Virus record (IMG/VR): IMGVR_UViG_3300032117_000185
Coordinates: 1-20,703 of that record
Origin: a virus
Reading direction: 5' to 3' (one strand)
DNA length: 20,703 nt
Shown: positions 6,065 through 11,883 of the stretch, piece after piece
Position numbering within the stretch: the stretch's first letter is position 1
Layout of the letters: every line of letters starts with the position of its first letter
Made by a program: the position numbers and the translations under genes
Notes under the pieces: generated by a model
Database searches by the model: none
The model's input: only the letters and a program-made list of their open reading frames with translations
What the model was told of the DNA's origin: nothing

Positions 6065-6219
6065 TTTGGAATCCCCAATAATTCAAAAGGATTGAATTTA
6101 ATTCTGTTATCTTGATATACCCTTGAAATTTCTACTCCATTTTCAATAACAACAGTCATATCATCGTAAACACAAGTTATTTTGTAATTTAATTCATCAG
6201 CAAGTTCTAGTGCGTTCAT
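6061..6219 (-). CDS. Array protein 9: 52-residue MNALELADEL protein
   Basis: A 52-residue protein: MNALELADELNYKITCVYDD, then MTVVIENGVEISRVYQDNRI, ending KFNPFELLGIPK. It shares the MNA-x-ELADEL start with the next gene but then diverges into a short beta-rich body and has no AQEK tail. The ribosome site AAAGGGATGAT directly precedes the ATG. Its TGA overlaps the ATG of the gene at 5687-6064. It may be a minimal or truncated member of the family. Function unknown. Confidence 0.72.
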   Translation of the reverse strand: MNALELADELNYKITCVYDDMTVVIENGVEISRVYQDNRIKFNPFELLGIPK

Positions 6220-6237
6220 ATCATCCCTTTGCGTTTA

Positions 6238-6423
6238 TTACTCTTTGTCCTTTTTGAGTAATTCAACATCATTCAAAATACTTTTAAAGAAATCATTTTC
6301 ATTTTTGAGTTTATCCATTTCAGCTTTAATAGATTTTCTACCTTCAGCGTATCCGAACATTTTCCCCCGTTCAAAAGCATCTGTAATTGTTTTACTAATC
6401 TCTTCTGGTGTTAATCCATTCAT
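6238..6423 (-). CDS. Small helical protein after primase-helicase
   Basis: A 61-residue protein: MNGLTPEEISKTITDAFERG, then KMFGYAEGRKSIKAEMDKLK, ending NDVELLKKDKE. It is highly charged and helical, with a coiled-coil-prone C-terminus. Its ATG overlaps the stop of the primase-helicase gene (ATGA), so it is translated in coupling with it. The LTPEEI start resembles the LTDEEI module of array members, which may mark it as the first array gene. Function unknown. Confidence 0.7.
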   Translation of the reverse strand: MNGLTPEEISKTITDAFERGKMFGYAEGRKSIKAEMDKLKNENDFFKSILNDVELLKKDKE

Positions 6424-7994
6424 AGTACATCCTCCATTTCGAGCATCCGTCCAGAGTCTTTATTGTATAACAATGAAGCACAGTGTGGTGAAGTTAATCC
6501 GCTAAAGCGATTCTTTAAGATAGAAACTCTAGTGGTATTGCGTTCAATAGGGTCTTCAGCTTGAGCATTACGAACCAAACCAATCACAATGTCACTAAGC
6601 TGAGCAATAGAGCCTGAGCCACGAAGCTGAGATAAAGATGTTGCAGCTCCTTCCTCGTGTCCTTTATTCTCTGGCCTCTTAAGATGTGATACAGCAATTA
6701 AACTAATGCCTGTCTCTTGTACCAGCATCCGAAGCTTAGTCATCAACTCATCTATTGACTTTCTTTCATCACCGTTACCTTGAGCACTAACCACCATAGA
6801 AATGTGGTCAAGAAAAACATACTTACAATCGGTGGCTTTTGCAAAGTATCTAATACGGTTAATAACATTATCAATGTCAGTAGAACCAAAGTTATCCCAA
6901 AAGAATAACCTATCCGTACCCATAGTGACGTCAAACGCATTCTTTAGTTCTCCTTCTGATACCTGTGCATCAGGTAAGTGTAGTGGCTTGTTTAAATGGA
7001 GGGACATAATCCCTAGTGCAGTCTTCCGTACAGATTCTTCCATGAACATCAGTCCAATATTGTGGTCTGTTGTTTTAATCAAGTGCCAGAGAATCTCACG
7101 CAAGAACTGTGACTTTCCTAGTCCTGAGCCTGCCGTAACGGTAATAAGTTCTGCTGGGCGGATACCGTAGGTAAGCTCGTTGACTCCTGCCCAAGGATAG
7201 AGGGCTGACGATTTCTCCACAGGGCGATTAACCTCATCCCATAGCGTAACCCCTGCGATGATTCCATCTGGAGTCCATTGCTCTGCTGCCCACCATCTCT
7301 TAACGTATTCGGCAGTATTGCCTCCTTTAAGGTAGTCACACGCATCTTTAAAACTCCCTAAATGTTTAACAATCTTGCACTTGTTGCCTAATATTTCAGC
7401 AACTTCATTCGCTGCTTTCTGGCCTGGCTCATCAGCATCAAAACAGATATAGATTTCTTCGAAGGAGGATAACCATTCATAAGCCTGTTTAACGTCTTTT
7501 AAAGCAGCTTGAGCACCGTTACGGATAGAGACGTTAGGGTACTTACTACCTGACATCTGAAAGCCTGCTAGAGCGTCTAATTCACCTTCGTGTAGAGTTA
7601 CAGTCTTACCACCTTTAGGGAATACATTTTGACCAAACAAGGTAGCACCTTTCCAGTCACCAGCAATAGCAAAGGTTTTGTTTTCAACTGTGCGAGTTTT
7701 TAAGGCGATGATAGCCCCTTCTTCATTCGCATAGGGATAGTGCTGACACGTACCATCTTGGGTGACACCGTAGGTCTGACAAGTAGCCGTAGTGATTCCC
7801 CTGTCAGAGATAGACTTAACTTCACCTTTAACTTCAATCATCGATTTCTTCCTCGCTGGTGTTGCTGTGAACTCTGAATCTGCGTGGACGTGGTGACCAC
7901 AAGCAAAGCAGTGTTGGTGTCCATCGTCAAAGAGTGAATTAGCATCTGAGCTACCACACTTCTCACAAGGAATATGTTTTAAAAATACTGACAT
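6420..7994 (-). CDS. DNA primase-helicase, T7 gp4-like
   Basis: A 524-residue bifunctional replication protein. An N-terminal zinc-binding domain has C10, C13, C29 and C32 (IPCEKCG and HCFACG). A TOPRIM primase domain follows: HEGELDALAG (E136) and ICFDADEPGQ (D185, D187). The RecA-type DnaB-family helicase has Walker A GSGLGKSQ (K294), Walker B YVFLDH (about 392-397), and downstream HLKRPE and LRGSGSIAQLSD elements. It ends in an acidic tail, MLEMEDVL. Order and length match T7 gp4 (566 residues). It would unwind DNA at the fork and make primers for the family A polymerase. The last base pairs overlap the next gene (ATGA). Very secure call. Confidence 0.95.
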   Translation of the reverse strand: MSVFLKHIPCEKCGSSDANSLFDDGHQHCFACGHHVHADSEFTATPARKKSMIEVKGEVKSISDRGITTATCQTYGVTQDGTCQHYPYANEEGAIIALKTRTVENKTFAIAGDWKGATLFGQNVFPKGGKTVTLHEGELDALAGFQMSGSKYPNVSIRNGAQAALKDVKQAYEWLSSFEEIYICFDADEPGQKAANEVAEILGNKCKIVKHLGSFKDACDYLKGGNTAEYVKRWWAAEQWTPDGIIAGVTLWDEVNRPVEKSSALYPWAGVNELTYGIRPAELITVTAGSGLGKSQFLREILWHLIKTTDHNIGLMFMEESVRKTALGIMSLHLNKPLHLPDAQVSEGELKNAFDVTMGTDRLFFWDNFGSTDIDNVINRIRYFAKATDCKYVFLDHISMVVSAQGNGDERKSIDELMTKLRMLVQETGISLIAVSHLKRPENKGHEEGAATSLSQLRGSGSIAQLSDIVIGLVRNAQAEDPIERNTTRVSILKNRFSGLTSPHCASLLYNKDSGRMLEMEDVL

Positions 7995-8132
7995 AAAGAA
8001 CTTTCTCGGTGTATAATTTTCTAAAGAGCCTTATAAGTCTTACAAGCTATGAACTCTCAAAGTTTAAAAGACTTACAAGATTCTTTAAGACTTATTACAA
8101 ATATAACTATTACTATTAAGAGTATTATCATC
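7995..8132 (-). promoter_or_regulatory. Non-coding leader before primase-helicase with TTGTAAGTCTT repeats
   Basis: This 138-base gap has no open frame with a ribosome site. On the minus strand it carries three related elements: TTGTAATAAGTCTT (8087-8100), CTTGTAAGTCTT (8068-8079) and CTTGTAAGACTT (8035-8046). A possible -10, ATTATACA, lies near 8010. A further exact copy of CTTGTAAGTCTT lies on the plus strand at 12205-12216 in the control region. These may be binding sites of a phage regulator or replication protein. A promoter here is possible but has no clear -35. Confidence 0.4.
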
Positions 8133-8342
8133 TTAGTACTCATCATCTGAGTAGTCATCTAGATAGATATCTAAGTCATCAACATCTTCACTGCTTAGTA
8201 AATCTACTCTGTCTTTGTACATAATATCATCTTTTACTGACTTCAAACATCTCAAACAAATATCTAAGTAATCGTTAGTGTTCACTGACTTAAGGGTACT
8301 TTCATAGTCAGTCAGTAATGTGTCACAGCAATAGCATCTCAT
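8133..8342 (-). CDS. Small zinc-ribbon protein with acidic tail
   Basis: A 69-residue protein from the ATG at 8342, preceded by GGGAG at a good distance. A TTG four codons upstream is open but lacks this spacing. The start MRCYCCDTLLTDYEST and the later YLDICLRCLKS supply two CxxC pairs typical of a zinc ribbon. The rest is strongly acidic (SSEDVDDLDIYLDDYSDDEY). Small phage proteins of this M-[RK]-C-x-x-C-x-x-x-L-T-D pattern are, from memory, widespread. An acidic DNA-mimic-like tail joined to a zinc ribbon suggests binding to a DNA-binding partner, but this is a guess. Confidence 0.78.
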   Translation of the reverse strand: MRCYCCDTLLTDYESTLKSVNTNDYLDICLRCLKSVKDDIMYKDRVDLLSSEDVDDLDIYLDDYSDDEY

Positions 8343-8411
8343 GCTAACTCCCAATAGGGTTTAAATCGATTTAAAGGGGCTTTAGAGCCTTGTTCTACTA
8401 CTGGGTGATAC

Positions 8412-8537
8412 CTATGCCTCATCTTCATCTTTAAAGCCTCCTAGAGCTTCTCCTGAAACATTGTCACAATCCCAAACTACATACTCACAATCCATTTCTT
8501 CAGGGGCGTAAGTGCTTGCTCTGTCAGATTCAGGCAT
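8412..8537 (-). CDS. Short acidic protein, 41 residues
   Basis: A 41-residue reading frame: MPESDRASTYAPEEMDCEYV, then VWDCDNVSGEALGGFKDEDE and a final A. It is acidic and has two cysteines. Its ATG lies within the end of the preceding gene (8-base overlap), in keeping with the packing of this region, but no strong ribosome site is visible. Composition is protein-like and it fills an otherwise empty gap. Function unknown. Confidence 0.45.
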   Translation of the reverse strand: MPESDRASTYAPEEMDCEYVVWDCDNVSGEALGGFKDEDEA

Positions 8538-8718
8538 CGTCATCAAGGAAAGAGTCTCTTGAATCAGATTGTGTTGTATAATATACTTCATAGTAATCTC
8601 TAAATGCCTTTGCTAGTTTACGCCATGTGGGAAGGTTAGTTTCTCCTACTTCACCCTCGTATAATGCTGGAGCAATCTCTCCCTTGTTTAATATTGCAAT
8701 CAATTCTGCATCAGTCAT
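8530..8718 (-). CDS. Small hypothetical protein, MTDAELIAIL
   Basis: A 62-residue protein beginning MTDAELIAILNKGEIAPALY, with WRKLAKAFRDYYEVYYTTQS in the middle and an acidic end (DSFLDDDA). Its start shares the DNA TTATTATGACTGAT with the start of the upstream gene at 8715-9026, a second type of repeated gene junction in this genome. The ATG overlaps the upstream stop (ATGA). Function unknown. Confidence 0.65.
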   Translation of the reverse strand: MTDAELIAILNKGEIAPALYEGEVGETNLPTWRKLAKAFRDYYEVYYTTQSDSRDSFLDDDA

Positions 8719-9026
8719 AATAATTCTCCGTTATCTAAAAATTCATCCAGTTTAGTATGTAGCCATTCTCTATTCATCTCTCCAGTAGTTTTACCATTAA
8801 CTGTTTTAAGTTGTCCGTTAAGCCAATCATTAAATACTTCTTTTTTCTTTATAAATAAACAATCAGCTTCTTTAGGAGCAGAAACAGTTATACCTACTTC
8901 TCCTTTATACATACCTGCGATAGAGTCTTTAGTAATACTTTTATCATAATAAGCAACTCCAGCATTGAACCCTTCAGAATACTCTTTAGTTTTCCATCCT
9001 AGTCCATCTTCTCTGGTATCAGTCAT
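8715..9026 (-). CDS. Hypothetical protein, 103 residues
   Basis: The protein begins MTDTREDGLGWKTKEYSEGF, continues with NAGVAYYDKSITKDSIAGMY and VSAPKEADCLFIKKKEVF, and ends with a helical stretch, EWLHTKLDEFLDNGELL. It appears soluble and mixed alpha/beta, with no recognised motif. Its ATG overlaps the end of the helix-turn-helix gene by 8 bases, and its stop overlaps the ATG of the next gene, so it belongs to the coupled string. Function unknown. Confidence 0.68.
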   Translation of the reverse strand: MTDTREDGLGWKTKEYSEGFNAGVAYYDKSITKDSIAGMYKGEVGITVSAPKEADCLFIKKKEVFNDWLNGQLKTVNGKTTGEMNREWLHTKLDEFLDNGELL

Positions 9027-9165
9027 AATAATGTTCTCTTAATATACCTCTGTTAATAAAAATCTTTCTTAACTTCATTAAAGCTCTTTTCTCAATTTCC
9101 CATACCGCCTGAAATGAAATACCCATCTCATCTGCTATTTCTTGGTAAGTATAAATCTCAGTCAT
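9019..9165 (-). CDS. Free-standing sigma-70 region 4-like helix-turn-helix, copy 2
   Basis: A 48-residue protein: MTEIYTYQEIADEMGISFQA, VWEIEKRALMKLRK, then a basic tail. The core YQEIADEMGIS-x-x-x-V-x-x-IEKRALMKLR closely follows sigma-70 region 4.2 (consensus EIG-x-x-LG-[VL]-[ST]-x-x-[RV]-V-x-QIE-x-[KR]-AL-x-KLR), the helix-turn-helix that reads the -35 element. No other sigma region is present. It lies directly after a near-duplicate gene (9167-9295) with one base between stop and start. It may act as a small transcription regulator or as a competitor of host sigma; this is inference. The family resemblance is strong. Confidence 0.7.
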   Translation of the reverse strand: MTEIYTYQEIADEMGISFQAVWEIEKRALMKLRKIFINRGILREHYYD

Positions 9166-9166
9166 C

Positions 9167-9295
9167 TTAAATACAATCCACGTCAAAGCCTAAAGCTAGT
9201 AATCTTTTACGCATCTTCATCAAGGCTTGCTTTTCAATAAACATGACCCCTGCGTGCGTAATGCCTAGTTCTTTTGCTATCTCTTGGTATGTCAT
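9167..9295 (-). CDS. Free-standing sigma-70 region 4-like helix-turn-helix, copy 1
   Basis: A 42-residue protein: MTYQEIAKELGITHAGVMFI, EKQALMKMRK, RLLALGFDVDCI. It aligns with its neighbour at 9019-9165 across TYQEIA-x-E-[LM]-GI-[ST], V-x-x-IEK and ALMK-[LM]-RK, so the two are probably a tandem duplication that has diverged. Its ATG follows the stop of a 32-residue membrane peptide gene by one base, and GGGAG precedes it at about 9 bases. The protein is little more than the DNA-reading part of sigma region 4. It would need a partner or dimer to bind DNA well. Confidence 0.7.
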   Translation of the reverse strand: MTYQEIAKELGITHAGVMFIEKQALMKMRKRLLALGFDVDCI

Positions 9296-9296
9296 C

Positions 9297-9395
9297 TTAT
9301 TCTCCCATCCCTTTACAGTAACGAAGTAAACTAATTACGGTATCAATGCACGAAGTCACCGCAAAGATAATTAAAAGCATTTCTTCCTTGTCCAT
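9297..9395 (-). CDS. Membrane micropeptide, 32 residues
   Basis: The frame MDKEEMLLIIFAVTSCIDTV, then ISLLRYCKGMGE, is one hydrophobic segment flanked by charged ends. It starts 4 bases after the stop of the gene at 9400-9741 and ends one base before the next ATG. Its last codons (GGGATGGGAGAATAAG) form the ribosome site of the following helix-turn-helix gene, so it may also serve to couple translation. Its own ribosome site is weak. Possible gene only. Confidence 0.42.
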   Translation of the reverse strand: MDKEEMLLIIFAVTSCIDTVISLLRYCKGMGE

Positions 9396-9399
9396 TGTA

Positions 9400-9741
9400 T
9401 CACGCACCGCAGTAGTAGTCTTTTTTCATGTCTTCCTCAATGGCTTTATCTAGCATATCACCATCAAGCCATTCAAAGCTAGACATATTACCATTACATA
9501 GCACAACTGCGGGAGCCATAGCGTCATGTGGTGCGTGACAGGCACTATTGCGTAGATGACGATACATTTCAGCATGCTTAAAGTTTTCCTTGTTATCCAT
9601 CATATAAGACAACAACGAAGCTCTATTATCTTCTTGGACTTCTAAGGCATCGCATAGCTGATTGATGAGGTTAGCTGTTACAACATAGTCATCATTCAAT
9701 GCGTAAGCCCTAGCCTTGCGTATGAGGTTCTCAGTCATCAT
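9400..9741 (-). CDS. Hypothetical protein, 113 residues
   Basis: A helical, soluble protein: MMTENLIRKARAYALNDDYV, VTANLINQLCDALEVQEDNR, and later HLRNSACHAPHDAMAPAVVL. It has several His and Cys residues (CHAPH, VLCNG, YYCGA) but no recognisable metal site. The start overlaps the end of the previous gene by 11 bases. The second Met may be the true start, since ATGACTGA is the start string used by three further genes nearby. Function unknown. Confidence 0.68.
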   Translation of the reverse strand: MMTENLIRKARAYALNDDYVVTANLINQLCDALEVQEDNRASLLSYMMDNKENFKHAEMYRHLRNSACHAPHDAMAPAVVLCNGNMSSFEWLDGDMLDKAIEEDMKKDYYCGA

Positions 9742-10015
9742 TTATATCTGCCTCCATTGTTGTTGCTAAATGTTCTGCAATATCTTGTAAGCCTAATTGA
9801 GCACCATAATAATAATTAAACACTGAAAATTCACTAGCATTAGCAGAAGGGCAAATGGTAAGCAAGTAATCATAAATTTCTTTTTTTAGCAACGCCTGAG
9901 TCTGTTCTTTATGATATTGCTCATAAGATTTAATTTTAGATTCATCAATTTTAATCTCACCTTCGAGTACTATTTCAAATCCAAAACCTTTACGCTTAAT
10001 CTTTATTTTCTTCAT
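9731..10015 (-). CDS. Hypothetical protein, 94 residues
   Basis: Starts with a basic strand-forming segment, MKKIKIKRKGFGFEIVLEGE, followed by a helical middle, YEQYHKEQTQALLKKEIYDY, and an acidic end (ATTMEADINDD). The ATG overlaps the preceding stop (ATGA) and its tail overlaps the next gene by 11 bases. The base composition is slightly more AT-rich than neighbours. No family is recognised; a small beta-hairpin plus helices is likely. Confidence 0.66.
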   Translation of the reverse strand: MKKIKIKRKGFGFEIVLEGEIKIDESKIKSYEQYHKEQTQALLKKEIYDYLLTICPSANASEFSVFNYYYGAQLGLQDIAEHLATTMEADINDD

Positions 10016-10179
10016 TTTACTTTCTCCGATTGCTTAAACATATTTAATACATCAAGGATAACTACACCCTCGCCCCTGACCTTCATTTGCTTGACAATAT
10101 CTACCAAGTCAAAGTGATACTCTGCTTCCTCCCATGCGTAACGGGCTTCCTCGCTGGTCATCTCTTGTAAGTTATTCAT
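10012..10179 (-). CDS. Small helical protein, 55 residues
   Basis: The frame reads MNNLQEMTSEEARYAWEEAE, YHFDLVDIVKQMKVRGEGVV, ILDVLNMFKQSEKVK. It is amphipathic and helical, with an acidic first half and basic end. ATGA overlaps join it to the genes on both sides, the typical arrangement here, which supports a real gene despite its size. Function unknown. Confidence 0.66.
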   Translation of the reverse strand: MNNLQEMTSEEARYAWEEAEYHFDLVDIVKQMKVRGEGVVILDVLNMFKQSEKVK

Positions 10180-10454
10180 AATGGATTATCCTCATAGTAT
10201 TTTCTAGCAATGAACAAAGCTGTATTGTACCAGTAAGCATTAACACGGTGAACAATGTCTAAAGGTGCATGGCTTGGTGTTGGGTAATCCATTTCATCGT
10301 AACCGCATTCGCTTAAGCCTTCGCCCCAATGCGTAGCAGGATTACAACTAGCTTGCAATAATTCTTGTGCATAGCTCTCTATCGCTTCTTCTTCAATCTC
10401 AGCGTCAGCGTAAGTGTCATCTGGTTCGTAGTATCTATTACCGTATAAACTCAT
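10176..10454 (-). CDS. Hypothetical acidic protein, 92 residues
   Basis: Starts MSLYGNRYYEPDDTYADAEI and is rich in Tyr, Asp and Glu in the first third. The middle has CNPATHWGEGLSECGYDEMD, and the C-terminus is helical with HRVNAYWYNTALFIARKYYE. Acidic early phage proteins often bind host proteins, but no specific partner can be named. It lies between coupled genes (ATGA at its end, one base from the previous stop). Confidence 0.66.
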   Translation of the reverse strand: MSLYGNRYYEPDDTYADAEIEEEAIESYAQELLQASCNPATHWGEGLSECGYDEMDYPTPSHAPLDIVHRVNAYWYNTALFIARKYYEDNPL

Positions 10455-10455
10455 T

Positions 10456-10638
10456 TTAAGCCTCGTCTATGTTATCTAAATCAATTATAAGGTGTAAGCC
10501 ATTTACTTCGATTGTACAACCACTTGCTGAGTATTTAGCACCATTAGAAAAGATGTGGGTAAGTGTAGTCTCTGGAAAATTCTCATCAAGCCATTCTATG
10601 AGTAAGTCCTTAGTGTTAAAAAATATATCGTGTTTCAT
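10456..10638 (-). CDS. Small acidic protein, 60 residues
   Basis: Sequence MKHDIFFNTKDLLIEWLDEN, FPETTLTHIFSNGAKYSASG, CTIEVNGLHLIIDLDNIDEA. A helical N-terminal part followed by a beta-rich acidic end. The ATG overlaps the stop of the membrane protein gene (10635-10844) by four bases, and its stop lies one base before the next ATG. Function unknown. Confidence 0.62.
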   Translation of the reverse strand: MKHDIFFNTKDLLIEWLDENFPETTLTHIFSNGAKYSASGCTIEVNGLHLIIDLDNIDEA

Positions 10639-10844
10639 TGTTTAGCCTCTTGTTGTTTATTTGAAAAGTAGCACACTATTGCAATTATAACTAAGAACAA
10701 CGCCCATAAAGGATACTCACCAGCCAACCAAATAGCACCAACGAACAACGCTAAGATAAATAGAAAAGCTCCTACTTGAATAATAAATGGTAAACATACC
10801 AAGAACAACAGAGCCAATAAGATACCGCCTGCAATCTCAATCAT
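10635..10844 (-). CDS. Small multi-pass membrane protein
   Basis: A 69-residue protein almost wholly hydrophobic, with two to three membrane segments: about 5-22 (AGGILLALLFLVCLPFII), 25-42 (GAFLFILALFVGAIWLAG) and 45-61 (PLWALFLVIIAIVCYF). It ends with a short basic-polar tail (SNKQQEAKQ). It has holin-like size and shape, but it lies in the early small-gene region, far from any lysis enzyme. A membrane effector such as an exclusion or host-takeover factor is equally possible. Confidence 0.68.
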   Translation of the reverse strand: MIEIAGGILLALLFLVCLPFIIQVGAFLFILALFVGAIWLAGEYPLWALFLVIIAIVCYFSNKQQEAKQ

Positions 10845-10984
10845 GGTAAAACCTCCAATAGTTCGTAAGCTAAAAGACTCTCGCCAGTTTCTAAGGCTTG
10901 TTCGATAATTTCATAGATGAAATCACTATGCTTAATGGAATCATCTTTCAATTCTATGTCTAGGATTATTTTGAATGTTTTCAT
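10841..10984 (-). CDS. Small protein, 47 residues
   Basis: Reads MKTFKIILDIELKDDSIKHS, DFIYEIIEQALETGESLLAY, ELLEVLP. It is acidic, with a beta-strand start and a helix, and its stop overlaps the ATG of the membrane protein gene (ATGA), whose ribosome site (TTGGAGG) is encoded in its last codons. It fills an otherwise empty 140-base gap. Function unknown. Confidence 0.6.
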   Translation of the reverse strand: MKTFKIILDIELKDDSIKHSDFIYEIIEQALETGESLLAYELLEVLP

Positions 10985-10986
10985 AA

Positions 10987-11139
10987 TTAAATTCCCTCGA
11001 TAAGTTGTAATCTTCTGCCTTTATGAGATGTAAACCTTTTAAGCATCTCACAAGCCTTATCATGTGCCATTGCATACTTAGTCATAAATACGCTATTGCC
11101 TGTTTTTTCGTTAATTGCTACAATGTGGTAAGTTTTCAT
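10987..11139 (-). CDS. Small basic protein, 50 residues
   Basis: From the ATG at 11139: MKTYHIVAINEKTGNSVFMT, KYAMAHDKACEMLKRFTSHK, GRRLQLIEGI. The longer open frame starting at 11217 overlaps the next gene by 77 bases. The internal ATG is preferred because AGAGG precedes it by 8 bases and it directly follows the upstream stop. The protein is basic, with a beta-hairpin and helix layout. Phage proteins with the pattern HIVAINEKTGK are, from memory, found in several small-gene regions. Function unknown. Confidence 0.66.
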   Translation of the reverse strand: MKTYHIVAINEKTGNSVFMTKYAMAHDKACEMLKRFTSHKGRRLQLIEGI

Positions 11140-11140
11140 G

Positions 11141-11455
11141 TTAAGCCTCTTCACTTTCTCTTTGCATTGCTTCATTTTCAATATAGTGTTTAGCAATCTC
11201 AGTCCAATTAACTTCACGCATAGAAGCGTTCAATACATCAGAATAGAAACTTGCTGGTAATTCTGGCTGATTCTCTTCAAAAATGTCACGAATACGCTCA
11301 CCAAGGATATAAGCCATTTTGTCGTGGTCTTCATAACTGCTGAATAAATCACAAGCAATCATTGCACATTGCTCAGATAACTGCCATTCGTTATCAATCC
11401 ACAGATTAGCGTTCCAAGTTTCGTAGTTAGACCAGCCGTTATATGTATTATTCAT
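11141..11455 (-). CDS. NGWxNYETW-family phage protein
   Basis: A 104-residue protein beginning MNNTYNGWSNYETWNANLWI, the signature of a widespread phage and plasmid family (NGW-x-NYETW-x-x-x-LW-x-[ND]N) of unknown function. It also includes EQCAMIACDLFSSYEDHDKM and WTEIAKHYIENEAM near the end, which fit the usual pattern of an alpha-helical body and a closing WxxIA motif. Its TAA lies one base before the next ATG. Family recognition is secure, the role is not known. Confidence 0.82.
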   Translation of the reverse strand: MNNTYNGWSNYETWNANLWIDNEWQLSEQCAMIACDLFSSYEDHDKMAYILGERIRDIFEENQPELPASFYSDVLNASMREVNWTEIAKHYIENEAMQRESEEA

Positions 11456-11491
11456 TTTGTTTAATCTTTTAATTTAGTTTATGTTTAATTC

Positions 11492-11581
11492 TTAAAGAAT
11501 GTGTAAGTTAGTTAACTGCCATACTGCCAAGCATACTGCAAATACTGCAACGGTAATGATAAGGGCTTTTAAGTTAGTCAT
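11492..11581 (-). CDS. Membrane micropeptide, 29 residues
   Basis: The frame reads MTNLKALIITVAVFAVCLAV then WQLTNLHIL, one transmembrane helix with almost nothing else. GAGGG lies 9 bases before the ATG, inside the end of the preceding gene. Together with the peptides at 9297-9395 and 11884-11970 it forms a set of single-helix micropeptides in the early region. Possible gene. Confidence 0.5.
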   Translation of the reverse strand: MTNLKALIITVAVFAVCLAVWQLTNLHIL

Positions 11582-11583
11582 GC

Positions 11584-11796
11584 TTATTTACCCTCATTTG
11601 CTTTATTGGATAATTCTCTTAATTGGGATAATGCTGTATTTCTGTAAACTGTTAAGCATACACGCCTAGCCATTACTAAATCATTAGTAGTATATAAACC
11701 TGAAGAGTTACTTCCTAAGTATTTACTGTAATCCACAATATTAGGCAAGCCCTCAGACGCTTTTGCTACCAAGTCAGAATGGGTGATTATAGTCAT
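11584..11796 (-). CDS. Small hypothetical protein behind promoter P1
   Basis: A 70-residue protein: MTIITHSDLVAKASEGLPNI, VDYSKYLGSNSSGLYTTNDL, VMARRVCLTVYRNTALSQLR, ending ELSNKANEGK. It is preceded by AAGGA and by a sigma-70-like promoter whose predicted start lies about 16 bases upstream, so it heads its own transcript. No family is recognised. Confidence 0.62.
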   Translation of the reverse strand: MTIITHSDLVAKASEGLPNIVDYSKYLGSNSSGLYTTNDLVMARRVCLTVYRNTALSQLRELSNKANEGK

Positions 11797-11818
11797 GATG
11801 TTTTATTCCTTGTTTGTT

Positions 11819-11872
11819 TGTATAACTCTAATTTATTAGGATTGTAAGGGCTTGTCTATTAGGACAAACCCT
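11819..11872 (-). promoter_or_regulatory. Leftward promoter P1 with 17-base upstream element
   Basis: On the minus strand: -35 TTACAA (11847-11842), a 17-base spacer and -10 TATACA (11824-11819). The spacer holds an inverted repeat, CTAATAAATTAG (11828-11839). Eight bases upstream of the -35 lies AGGGTTTGTCCTAATAG (11856-11872), identical to the element above promoter P2. Its GGGTTTGT pairs with ACAAGCCC just downstream, forming a near-perfect inverted repeat. The layout suggests control by a DNA-binding protein. Confidence 0.6.
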
Positions 11873-11883
11873 AGGTTTTACAA

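Noticed and set aside
3900-6100. CRISPR-like spaced repeats
   Set aside because: Repeats are in coding frames at gene borders, with irregular spacing of 120-380 bases, and have no palindromic core.
10635-10844. Holin
   Set aside because: Size and membrane segments fit, but there is no endolysin nearby and it sits in the early region on the opposite strand to head genes.
10987-11217. Longer version (76 codons) of the small basic protein
   Set aside because: Would overlap the NGWxNYETW-family gene by 77 bases; the internal ATG has a good ribosome site right after the upstream stop.
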